A DNA stretch of 64,000 nt, from assembly GCF_001625305.1 (NCBI RefSeq), contig NW_017804353.1, positions 298,959 through 362,958 on the forward strand, written 5' to 3'. Both the position numbers and the translations under genes were made by a program. Below, one piece after another: positions 38,001 to 50,000 of this stretch (positions are counted from its first letter, which is position 1; each line of letters starts with the position of its first letter). A model generated the notes under the pieces. That model was given only the letters and a program-made list of their open reading frames with translations. It searched no databases and was not told where the DNA came from. Source of the DNA: Branchiostoma belcheri. Taxonomy: Eukaryota; Chordata; Leptocardii; Amphioxiformes; Branchiostomatidae.

Positions 38001-41000
38001 CATACATTGTACGTATATATGTCACTGTAAAAATGCATCAGAGAGATCTCCAATACAACATCCCCCAGTACCCTGTACATATATCTAAACTCTTAAGGTG
38101 TTACATACATTGTACCTGGGGGATGCAGCATGCCAGAGATTTGAGAAGTTGAAATACTGGGTGCATGTGCACCTTAGTGCAGCCAAATTTGGAGCTGCGC
38201 ACCCTATTTTTTTCTGTGGGTGCACTGGTGCACCCAAATATTTTTGTAGGTATTTTTGGATATATCAAATGTATTATAGTATACAGGATATTCTTGGCAT
38301 CTGAGTGTCAAAAAAAAAATAAAATCTTTGTTGTAATAGTTGTTTAAGACTTGGAAGTTAGCCCCCATTTCAGAATTAAGCTCAGCAGTCAAGATCTGTA
38401 ATTAGGTTTCGTTTTATATATTGGTGCATCCCAAAAAATTTTTGTGCACCTAATTTTGTAGGCTAGGTGTCCCAGTGCACCTACATGTATTCCCAAAATG
38501 AATTTTGAGCCTGGTGTTTTTCCATGTAACCTGGCAGATAAATGAAGGGTATATTTGGGATCAAGGATTGTGATTATAAAAGCTACTTTAACTTCCATGA
38601 TTGGCCTCAAATTGCCTAATTTGCATTCCACGAAGAACCCTCAAAATATCACCGATAAGATAGAGACTTAGAGACAAGACTTTTAAATTGCAGAGCACAT
38701 CAACCCAACGTATAAATGAACATCTACCCTTTCTCACAACTAATCCTGTGGAGCCAGAGAAATTGAATACGAAATCTCGCTCGAGATTCGGCGTTGGGTT
38801 TTTGCGCACATGTCAGATCGCAGGATCGCGCCCACAAATCCGCGGCGCGCTCGGTAATAAAACCAATTTGCGCCGTCGTGATGAGATTGGTTTTCTCGCA
38901 TGACGGCAAGTTAAAGCAATTCTGAAAAACGGCACGATTCAGGCGCGCGGTACGTGTGATTTATTCGGCGATCACTCCGTCACTTGTCAGACAGGCGTAG
39001 AATGTCCAAACTCTGCATTTTTTTTTTTTTCAACCTTTATTTAACCTTGAAAATGTACAGTACAATTTCGTAGCAGTACAAACTCTTCGGCCTAAGCCGT
39101 TTTTCAAGAGGTCAAGGGGAGGCAGGTCAGGGGTCTTTGCATATTCTTCAGTTCATTTACAATTCGGCGTATAATTACAATATAAATATATACACAGTAA
39201 CGTTATACAATAATGCATGATGTACAAATTGACTAATAAACTGGTGGACATACCAACCACTAAGTATCTGATACCAGCCCAGAAAAGAACAAGAAACAGT
39301 CATGCCTTCAAATATCAGAGTTATCAACCAAGAATTGAGGTATTCAAAAACTTGTATTTCCCCAGAACTATCGTAGACTGAAACTCGTTGCCACCAAGCA
39401 CAGTTGAGGCATCATCACTAGAAAGCTTTAAACAACTCCTGCAATCAAATGTGCAAAAATTGAGTGTAACAAGTCGTTCGGTGTGATATAGCTAGCTGCC
39501 GCCGCACCGCGTGCTTGCAAAGCTGGTGTGTTACATCGAAGGGCGGTTATACTGGCTAATACCGATACAGATACTTGTCAGACTTTGAGCAGCACGATTT
39601 TGAGCCGCTCCGACGTGCTGTGTCAGCCACAATTGAGCAGATTATTCCGCATTTTGTTACAGTCTGCAGAGTGGAAATTAATATCATAAACTGTAGGGAA
39701 TATGTTACTGAGGCTCTCCCGAAGCAATGAAGCAAGGGTGCTCCCCCTATACCCAAAACCCTAGCACCTCTCCCAAATTGTTTAAATCTAGAGTTTTCTG
39801 TAAGTATTTTCATGAAAATTTACAGATTTTTTTTCGCAACATCAAATTAGGAAGCAATAATATCATTATCTGTAGGAATATGTTAGTGTTACCAAGGCTT
39901 TCCCCAAGCAATGAAGCAAGGATGCTCCCTCCTCTACCCAAAATCATAGCACCCCTCCTAAATTGTTCAAATCTAGAGTTTTCTATTAGTATTTTCATGG
40001 GTGCTCCCCCTCATCTAAAATCCTAGCACCTCTCCCAAAATCTGTATCTGTATAGCTGGTATAACCACCCTTTGGCGTTATACACCAGCTAATTATAATG
40101 TTCAAGTTCTTAGTATTTTCATGAAAACTGACAGATTTCTTTAAAACATCAACAGATTAGGAAGCACCTCTCCCCTAAAAATTTTTGGGAAGACCCCAGG
40201 TTACTGTTAGACCATTGTGTGATACAACTAAGTGTATTTTTAATCTGTAATTATGAATGATTATACATGTAGTATTGGCAGTCAGTTTCATAATGTATCG
40301 ATGATGGAATTTGAGATAAAGAAGTTACGGGGGGTGAAACAAAGGACAGGCATGTATAAATTATGATACATGCCAACTGTAATACTGTAATAGCTACTGT
40401 TTGAATAATCCACATTGCTATTATGAAAAAAATGCCGAAGTTAATATCTTTCAAACTTGCACATAGTTACAGTGTGGTCACATTCACATAGGCGGTCCTG
40501 GTTGCAATTTTGATGTCATAGAATTTCTAAGCAGGCTGTGCCACTGGTGCAATAGCTCAATAATGTAGAGTGCTTGCTTTGTAACCGGGAGGTTATGAGT
40601 TCAAATCCTGGCTGGGTCACATCAAAGACTTTAAAAATGGTACATACTGCTTTCTAGCACTCAAAATCTATGAGAAAGAGTATGGGAAGGTCAAACACAC
40701 AGCACTACCAGCGGACCAGCCCCCTGCTGTAGTGATTGCACAACTGTGTGGCCCAAGGGCTACAGAAATGGAGATGGGCACCACCCCTACGCTCTGCACG
40801 GAGTGGAACGGGACCCTTTTTTTTTGTAACAGTACGAACGTGTGACTGACAAGGATCTCAAATAGCCTTTCCATTGTTTTTTTACAAATATTGTACGGCA
40901 ATCCAAAATTTGCATGACTATCCAAGTTTTAAGAAGTTCCTCAGTCACTGCTTGTACTATTCCATCACAAAAAGTTCTGAATGGACTACAGTACAGTATG

Positions 41001-44000
41001 TTTTCTCTAAAATCCTATTTAAATTCTTATGGGATGGATTTCATTTTATATTTCTATCACACATTCTCTATTCATAGAAAGGATTATAATGGCTTAAATA
41101 TAATGCATTTCCTATTGTGAAATTCTTGATTACATCAAAAAAGTTCTGAAAGGACTACAATATAATCCTGTTTAAATTGTTATGGAAAACTTCTCCATAC
41201 ATTTCTATCACTCATTCTCTATTCATAGAAAGGATACTTAAAAGACTACACAGTAAGTTCCTATTGCGAATTCTTGAGATAAACATTGCCGGAATAATAC
41301 ATCGCCATATTAGATAATGATTGACATGAGGAAAGATTGTTCGGAATTTGGTATCATTGCAAATGATCTCCCGGACTCCTAACGTACGACGCGCACGCCA
41401 GGTCGCATAACTATCCAGCTTAATCACCCGTTTAGTTAAAAGTGGAGAGGACGGAACCGTTCCCGGTACGTGATTAGGGGGGATTTGGGCCGGGATCGGA
41501 CGGGTGATTGGAGATAGGATCTTAAAGGGGTAATTTTGAGTGCTGGATTGGAGAGCGGGATCGATTGGCATAGATCCCGGGTTCAGTGTCGGTCATGCCT
41601 TTGGCATGCATGTGCAATTGGTCTGCATGTACATGAAGTTAACATCAGGTACACATCGAGCTTGTTTGTGCTTTCGAACATCTCTGGTCTTCCTCATCAT
41701 CAGTAGTTTGTTTGTTTGTTACTTTGGCATGCATCATGTGCAATAAGGCCGCATACACCTGAAGTTAACATCAGGTACAAATACAGGTCACTAGGTTTAG
41801 GTACAGGACCAGCTTGCTTGTTTGCTTGAGTTAAAACTTTCGATCCAACACAACAAAGTTTTCTCACCTAGAGCTTTCAACCAGTCTCTGGTCTTCCTCA
41901 TCAGTAGCTTGTGTGTTTGTTTGTTTGTTTGGCATGCATGATTGTGCAATAAGGGCTGCATACCTGAAGTTAACCTCAGGTACAGGTACAGAGTAAAGAG
42001 ACTCTCTCTCACTCTTTCACAACCAAGTGTTTTATTCACTGTGCCGCGACGTTTCGGTGACTGTCTGTCACCTTCGGCTGCTGGCTATATTACACTGATC
42101 GACTTGTTACACCTAACCCTTGAACATCTAACTCTAGACATTGTTTAAGGCTATCTAATGACAATGCTCCTACTGTACTTGGTGACAGCGAGTTCCACTC
42201 TGCGATAGTTCTAGGAAAGAATGAATTCTTGAAGACTAGAATGATTGATGATACCTGCCATTGCAGCCGACAAGTTTTACCTACTCCTGTCTAGTCTCCT
42301 TCCCTCCTCACATTATGGCCTTAAGGTCCAGGGATTGGGAATCAAGATATTTGACTTATTCCCTTCATGTAATTTTGCTTCTACTGCAGGATTATCAATC
42401 ACAATTGAGACAGCAGTTTTCTTTGAAATTTATTACCCTCCATGTAAATGGGGGGTATTGTTTTTACTCCGTTTCATGTTTGGTCTGATATCTGAAGATC
42501 GGTGAGAAGGAACTGTATGATATTTGGCAGATTGATGGATGGGGCCTTGGAGATTGTGTAGGTTGACTTTGAGCACCTGGTGATTGACCTTGGTACTGCA
42601 GTTTAATTTTTTATTCTATTGTTGGCACGTTATGGTCCGTGTGTGCGATGCTAAGGTAGCATGTAGTTGTGGTTACAATGGTTTAGTGATGTAAATTTGG
42701 GCCCCCTAGCTGTTTGCTTTGAACCGGAATTGCTATCTCAATGTCAGATTGTTTGCGTTGAATGATCTCAGAACCCGGTGGATGGTTGGCGATCATTTTT
42801 GGTATGTGGGTAGACGCTGATTGTCTTTGCGTTTTAGCGTGCATTAGCAGGTTGTCGTAGATTTGCATTGCTTATTTAAAAGGATTTTCACATTTTCACC
42901 CCTATTTCATAATAGGATGGTCTGTTTGACCCCAAATTGGTACAGAGTGTTTTTGTTTATACCTCCAGCTGGCAGGTCAGGCCAATCTATTTTTACCTCT
43001 AGACGTCTGCAGGAAATATATCTTATCTTTAATCGGTCATTCAGCAGGGAACTGGGTCATCTGTGGTGCTTGAGAGGTCATTGACCTCAAACAAACCATG
43101 GTAACAAGACACTAAACGATTGCACATGACAGCTTGGGCAACCCCTTCCAATACGAAGTGCCACAACAAAATTCTTAAAGGATAGACATCTATAGACATC
43201 TATCATTCTGCTGATAAAAACAAAGTTTGACTCATAATATCTCTATTAAAATACACCAAAAGATTACAAAATAACAAGCTATTTCATGGAGGGACGATGT
43301 CTACGACTTCTCCTTGTTTTTTCTTTTATTTGTTTATTCAAAATTGTTACAGAACAATACAAGGAGTGAAGCAAGTTTAAACTGTAATTTCCAACACAAC
43401 GAATTGGACTCACCCTTTTGACTCACACAAATTTGTTGTGCTGGAAATTACAGTTTAAACTTGCTTCATAATGATTTCTACCAACACAGATGAACTTTCA
43501 AGATAATACAAGGAGTGCACTGGGCAGCAAGTATGCTGACAGCGTGCACACCTACAAACATTACATGTAACACAGAGCATATATAGGAACAATAATAAAC
43601 AGTTATAAGTAATGCATAAATAACATTATTAGTAAATCACACGGTTTTCTTGGCTGTCAATGTTGTTAGTGTAAACACTAGATACATTGTACAAGATACA
43701 ATATGTAGCTATTGACGATGGCAATTATTACAAATCACAGACGGAAGTTATTGGAAAATTCCTTTTATTTTTGACAGCTGCATTCTTCAAAGTGAAATCT
43801 GATCTTTTCTATGGGCAATAAACAAATTTTTCAATGATTAGTACACAAAATCACAGAAAAACAATGGACATAATACAATTGGGGAAAATTAGGCACTTAG
43901 GCATTTTTTTGCATCAACTTACATACATGTAGCTGCAATGGTTCATTCATTCATTCATTCATTCATTCAAAAATTAACATTAAAATAGGTTTTTAATTGG

Positions 44001-47000
44001 TTATAAAAATGCATCCAGTAATCAAATGTGTAAAGCAATGAATCTAATGAAATATCAACAGAGATATGATCAACCAAAGTTAAGCTTCTAAGCTTAACAT
44101 GTGTATGCAAGTGTTGCATCAGTCGATCCGGCAATCAACCAGCCTGACTACTGAGACAGGAGATATTTGATTATGGAAATCAACCGTAAAAATGACTGAA
44201 GAAGCTTTAGATAGTTCAAGGATGTTCTCAGTATAAATTGTGTTTCTCCAATCAAGCTCCAAATCAGTTGGAACAAGCAGCCTTAAGCAGATGAGTTCTC
44301 CCTGGCTACCTAAGAGCTTACAGGGCTCAAGATTCATTTTTGGGAGTACATTTTTACATGTAATGTTATGTGGACTGGAGTGCTCAGAAAATATTTTGAT
44401 AAAGTAGAATGACAGCAAATTTTGATAAGTAACATGACAGCAAAATCTAATAAGTGCAAACTAAACTTACCTCAGTAAATAATTTCATCAGGTTGGTAAA
44501 CGAATTAATAGTCAGAAAAGTTCTTTGATCACAGTCAACCATTTATTTTTCACGAAAGCTGACACAATGATGCACTATGCACCAAGTAACATCTAGCGTC
44601 AGTGCACAGTAAACCAGCCAGAATTGCCCTGATGAAGATGACAGACGGTCATCGAAACGTCGGCTTGTGAAAAATAAATGGCTGTGATCAAAGAACTTTG
44701 CTATTTAAACTAAAGTTAATACAACAAAGAAAAATTAGTATTTCTCTGGAAGGTGTCAAAACTATACACAACAATGTACAACTCTATGTGTGTAACCTAC
44801 ACAAATACCTCCATGTAGGACTAGTGGTGCACACTACGGTAGTACGTGTACTAGGGTTCTAGCTAGGATTTAATTTTAGCGTAGTGGCACTGGCCGCATG
44901 ATGAGGGAGCGAAGTGGAGTTTTTAAAAATTTGAGCTTAAAAAGAGGCCATTTGAGGGATACCCAAAGGGACAAAATGTTATTTCTAAGGTATATACAAC
45001 TGTATCATTAATTGGTAATTTTGCACATTTGATGTGGCATTCTTGAACTAAGAAATAGTGTCACAATGCCCCTATGTTGTACTGAAAATTAGCATATGGG
45101 GGTAAATTTATAGCGTAGTGGGTCAAAATTATAGCGTAGGGGGGGAAATTTTAGCGTAGGGGGTCAAAATTATAGCGTAGGGGGCCCCTACGCTACTTTG
45201 CACTAGCTAGAACCCTGCGTGTAGGTGCACAGCTCTATTTTCAGTGCACCCAGTGTATATTTCGAGCCCTGTAGAGATAAATGATGATTGAACTGTTTTC
45301 CTGAAGGAGAAAAAAATCTTAAGCTTTATTTGTGTAATCAATGCCTTGGGTTATTCAGGTGGCAATACAGCCAGACTTACAGAAATGTGTGCTCTGAGAT
45401 CCCCTGACATATTACCTGTCATTTGTATCAAGGATGCTGCTTAGAGGAAGACCTGGAAAATATAATAGTCTGGTAGAAATTGGTGGAAACCAGAGAGGTG
45501 TCATCAATCTTTGTGTGGTAAACACAGGTTGGTATCATCGCTGTAACAACGTAAAGGTTGTGGGTTTGAATCCCAGTGTTGTACCCTTGGGAAAGGTAGC
45601 CTCCGTAGCAGGCTTATAGAACTGGGGTTTGGTGGTCTTCGGCTGTTTTCTGATTAGCCCAGTTCTAAAAAAACGGGGACAATTCAACTAGGCCGGCTAT
45701 GTTGTCTATAGTATATGCAATCAGAAAATAGCACATAAAAGCTCCCAAAGACCATGAAGACCCCCCAAAAAACCAGTTTTTGGCATGCTGTGGAGGCTAT
45801 GGGAAGGGCCCTTTACACGTATTTTCAGACTCAGGTGAAAATAAGAACCTGATAAGTTGTAGAGAGACACAGAATGTATGTTATGTGATCATCATAGTTC
45901 TGTCATTTGATCAAAAGGTACATTTAAGTACAAAACCAGTTACTGTATAATGTTAGATGTACGTGTGAAAACCTACATTTTCCTTACATTTTCCTTACTT
46001 CATGTTTCAGCATATAATTCAGAGAAGAAGCTTGAAAGTGTATGAATTTTCAACACATGTGTCATACAAGCAATGTATGCACATGGAAAAGAAAGACAAC
46101 CCTGTCCTTGGTGCTGATTGTGTTATCTACTAAATTTGGTATGGCAGATGAGTGAGTTATACATGTGAGTATTAAACAGGGCACTTAAATACATGTATGA
46201 ATTTTTAACACGTCATACAAGCATGTACATGTACATGGAAAAGAAAGACAACCCTGTCCTTGGTGCTGATTGTGTTATCTACTAAATTTGGTATGGCAGA
46301 TGAGTGAGTTATACATGTGAGTATTAAACAGGGCACTTAGATACATGTATATGCACTTGAATACAGAAGAAAAGTGTTTAGACATGATGTTGCTGCTCCC
46401 AAGCACACTACATTTAGACAGGAATACCAGGAACCAAACCTGTGTGCCTTAGATACCATGTCTGTTAGCCTACCAAAGCATTCATCTATTGGCAGTACCA
46501 CTATCAGCATGTTCTAACTCAAACTGAAACTGCAAAAGTTAACTTTAATGCACTTGTACATTAGGCATGTATGAAGTGAAGCATGTACTTCTTAAGTAGC
46601 TCATCCTAGTCTTATCTCCTCATCTCCCATTAACGTCTTTAGGAGATGGAAAAGTTCTTCCAGACAAGATTTAAGGTTTTTCGCACAGTCTGACACCTAA
46701 CGTTCGGGTATTACTCCAAATGCCAGCAGCACTCTGGCTGGCACCATCCTAGTTGGCTCAGGTCCTACGGAAAGTGGTGGAAATGGATTTTCCATAGTGC
46801 TAAGAATCGAGCACCCGCAAGGAATTCTTCCTACGCGAGTGACGTTCCCACGCGTTGGATTGGAGTCACAGTGAGGAAGTGAAATTCCGTAAGGGAATGA
46901 TAGGGAATCTTTACCGAGAAAGGGGCGCGCCCTGTGCTTCCACGATTCATCAAGGGTAACATTTTTTATTATCGCGCAGACATCCCGACTCGTGTGAGAC

Positions 47001-50000
47001 CAGGGGGATGTTGTCTCATGAAATTACATGTTGAATTTACTGTCTGTGTGTATCATTGACTCTGCCCCTGATGTGAATTTTCAAATGGAGAGAAGAGAGT
47101 GATGGATAGTTTGCATATACATGTAGAAATGCGGAATTTTATCTGAAGGACATACTAAAATTGGGAGATCGTATTACTTAAAAAAAAAACTTAACTACCA
47201 TAAAATCTGTAAAAGTTAGAACTATGTCATGTTCATACTGAAAATTGGGAGTCAGAGTGTCTATGATTTTTTTTAAATCTTAACTTACTAAAAGTAATCT
47301 CAAAGGCTTTGAATTCTCAAATGGAGAAAAGAAAGTGAAGGGATTAATCAGTAAGAAGGCATTATACAATGTAGAAATACAGAAATTTCATCTGACGTGT
47401 AGAACTACATGATTACACTGAAAATTGGGAGACTGATTTTTTAAAACTTAACTACAGAAAGTAATCACAAAGGCTTTGAATTTAGAAAGTGAAGAAATAT
47501 AATAATGCATATACATGTAGAAGTGCAAAATTTCATCTGAAGAATGTTCACACTATAAATTGGGACAGTGTCTGATTTTTTAAAATCTGAACGTCTGAAA
47601 GTAATTGCAAAGGCTTGGATGCTAGAACTTGAGACATCAGTTATTTAAGTTTCAAGTATGTCACTAATTATCTTTAGTTTACCACAAAGTTTCTGTCAAC
47701 TTTATATTAGATGAAAATTTAAAGGAACAAAAGTGAAAAGTTTTTTTCTTCAATTTGCTCTAAATTGAATGAAAATTTAGAAATAGCCCTATTAGTCCAG
47801 AAATGCTCTCATATCCCATAGAAAAGCCATTTGATGCACAATTTGGTCTTTAGCTCAGCCACCATGGGGATATATTGAATCTAGCAGATATTGCTGCCTT
47901 AAATAAGGTTCTATGTTTATCCATATAACAATCTACAACAACACCTTTCGTGACCCAAGGATAAGAAAATATAGATTTTTTGGCACTTATTATATCTCTC
48001 CATCCCTTCTCGATGCCATTTTTCAATTGGCAAATATCATATAGCCAGACTAAGGCTTATTCACAATCTGTATCACACTTCTCGCAAAGTTTCTGAAAGC
48101 CGAAGTAACGCCTGGGGCAAATTTGGAGCAGATTTATTTTACACGTCGTCTGGTTAGGGATCTGATAGCAAGTCGGTCTCCTGTGCGCGTTTATCGCGGC
48201 AGTATTTTCACATCGCATTTGGTTGACAAGATGAGTGCGAATGATGGACTACTTTTCTTCAGGCCCTGCACTGGCGATGATCCCAGCGTCTCATGGATGG
48301 TGACACAGGCGAACACAAAGGAAACTTTTATTGAAAAAGAAAACTACTTTAAGTTACTACATGTCTTTATATTATTAAACCTTACCTTTCATGTAAGTAT
48401 ATACATTGTATATTAAACCTTACCTTTGTTGGCGGAGGAGTTGTTTTCCTTTCCATTTGAATATATTGGAGTCATAGGAATTGAGGGTGAACTACTCAAG
48501 GAATACCGGTAGTTACTCAAACAACTGGTTGAAAACTATCAGACGTTTCAAGTAGCAGCCACTACTTTTTAACTTTATTACCTAACCTTCGTTTGCAGAG
48601 GACCTGTTGTACATGTCCTTTCCCTTTGAATACATATTTTTTGAATACATTGGAAGTGGGGGGTTGGGGTAGTATACAAGGAATACATGTAGTTACTCAA
48701 GCAATTGGATAGATGTTGAAAATTGTCAGACATTTCAGCCATTGGCCACTACTTTTATCAGTGACTAACAGAATCTGTAGTTGAATAGGTAGGGAACTCA
48801 CTGCAGTAGACTGACAGGAAGATTGAATTGGACGCAAAATAGTCTCCTTGCAGGCGATGAGAGTACCAGTAAATGGTATGGTGGAAGAGTCTTTGGAATT
48901 TTTCTTGTATGATTATTAACGTTGAAGGGATAACTGTGAAGAAAACCAGCCTTTGAACATTTCTGACTAGATTCACTGTAGCAGCATTTTCCTCTGAAAA
49001 AAAAAAACTGATGATCTTTGCTGACTCTAATTAGCACAGCAGGAAAATGGCAGCAAAAATCATTGTACTTCCTCTGCACTTGTTGAGAAGCAGCCAGTTT
49101 CCAAGCCTGCCCTGTTCAGATAAGGCAAAAAAGGTGTTCTCTTCATCTGATAGATTGCGTAATTTTCTCGCTTTACGACACATTTTTGGCAATTGCCGCC
49201 GTTTGAGGCATATTCATGCCCATGATTGTGGGGGAAAACATTCCAGGGAAGGTGTTTTATCAAACGATTACAGTCATTTTTGCCGTACAAAGCTAGTTTA
49301 GCTACATGTGTTTGGATTACTGTGCATAAAAACTGCCTGAGGATAGAAAGCACCATCTACTTGATCTGTCTGTATCTTTGGCATAAATTAGACCATGATC
49401 GATGTTATGTGTACTATTATGCTTGCAAAGAAGTCTGCTAAAGTTAAACGGATAGTAGATTGTGTAGTTCTTTCTTGCCTAAGTTAGAGTGAATTCTAAC
49501 CATCACTCTACAATGTACTTGAGATTAGGCTCTGTATACTCACAATGCTTTGAGGTAAATCAACATGCTAGGTCTTTGTTACGACTCACGTTTCTTACTT
49601 CTTGAGGAATCATCTTCTAGCATTGTGAATGTCCAGGTATTTTTCTAAACAAGTGGTTTCTATACTGAAACGTTTATTAAAGCATTATGTACAATTTTCT
49701 AACGTCACATATTAGGTTGATACCATATACTATCATGTGTAAGGTATATAGCAGGTAAAGACTTGCAAATCTATCACTGTATCAGTTCAGAACCTTGAAA
49801 TTCACCACAGCAAATCCTTAAGAGTTTAATTTCTTGATGCAGGTTTTTCCCAAAATCTAATCACGAAAGTTCCTTTGGCCAAGACCTTTCCTACTAACAC
49901 CAATAAACTATCACTCTGTTGACGTCAGAGTAAAGGGATTTGTCGTGAATCCAGGTACCGATTTACACCTGGGTGGAGTGAGGAAAGTCGCGTGGTCGTG

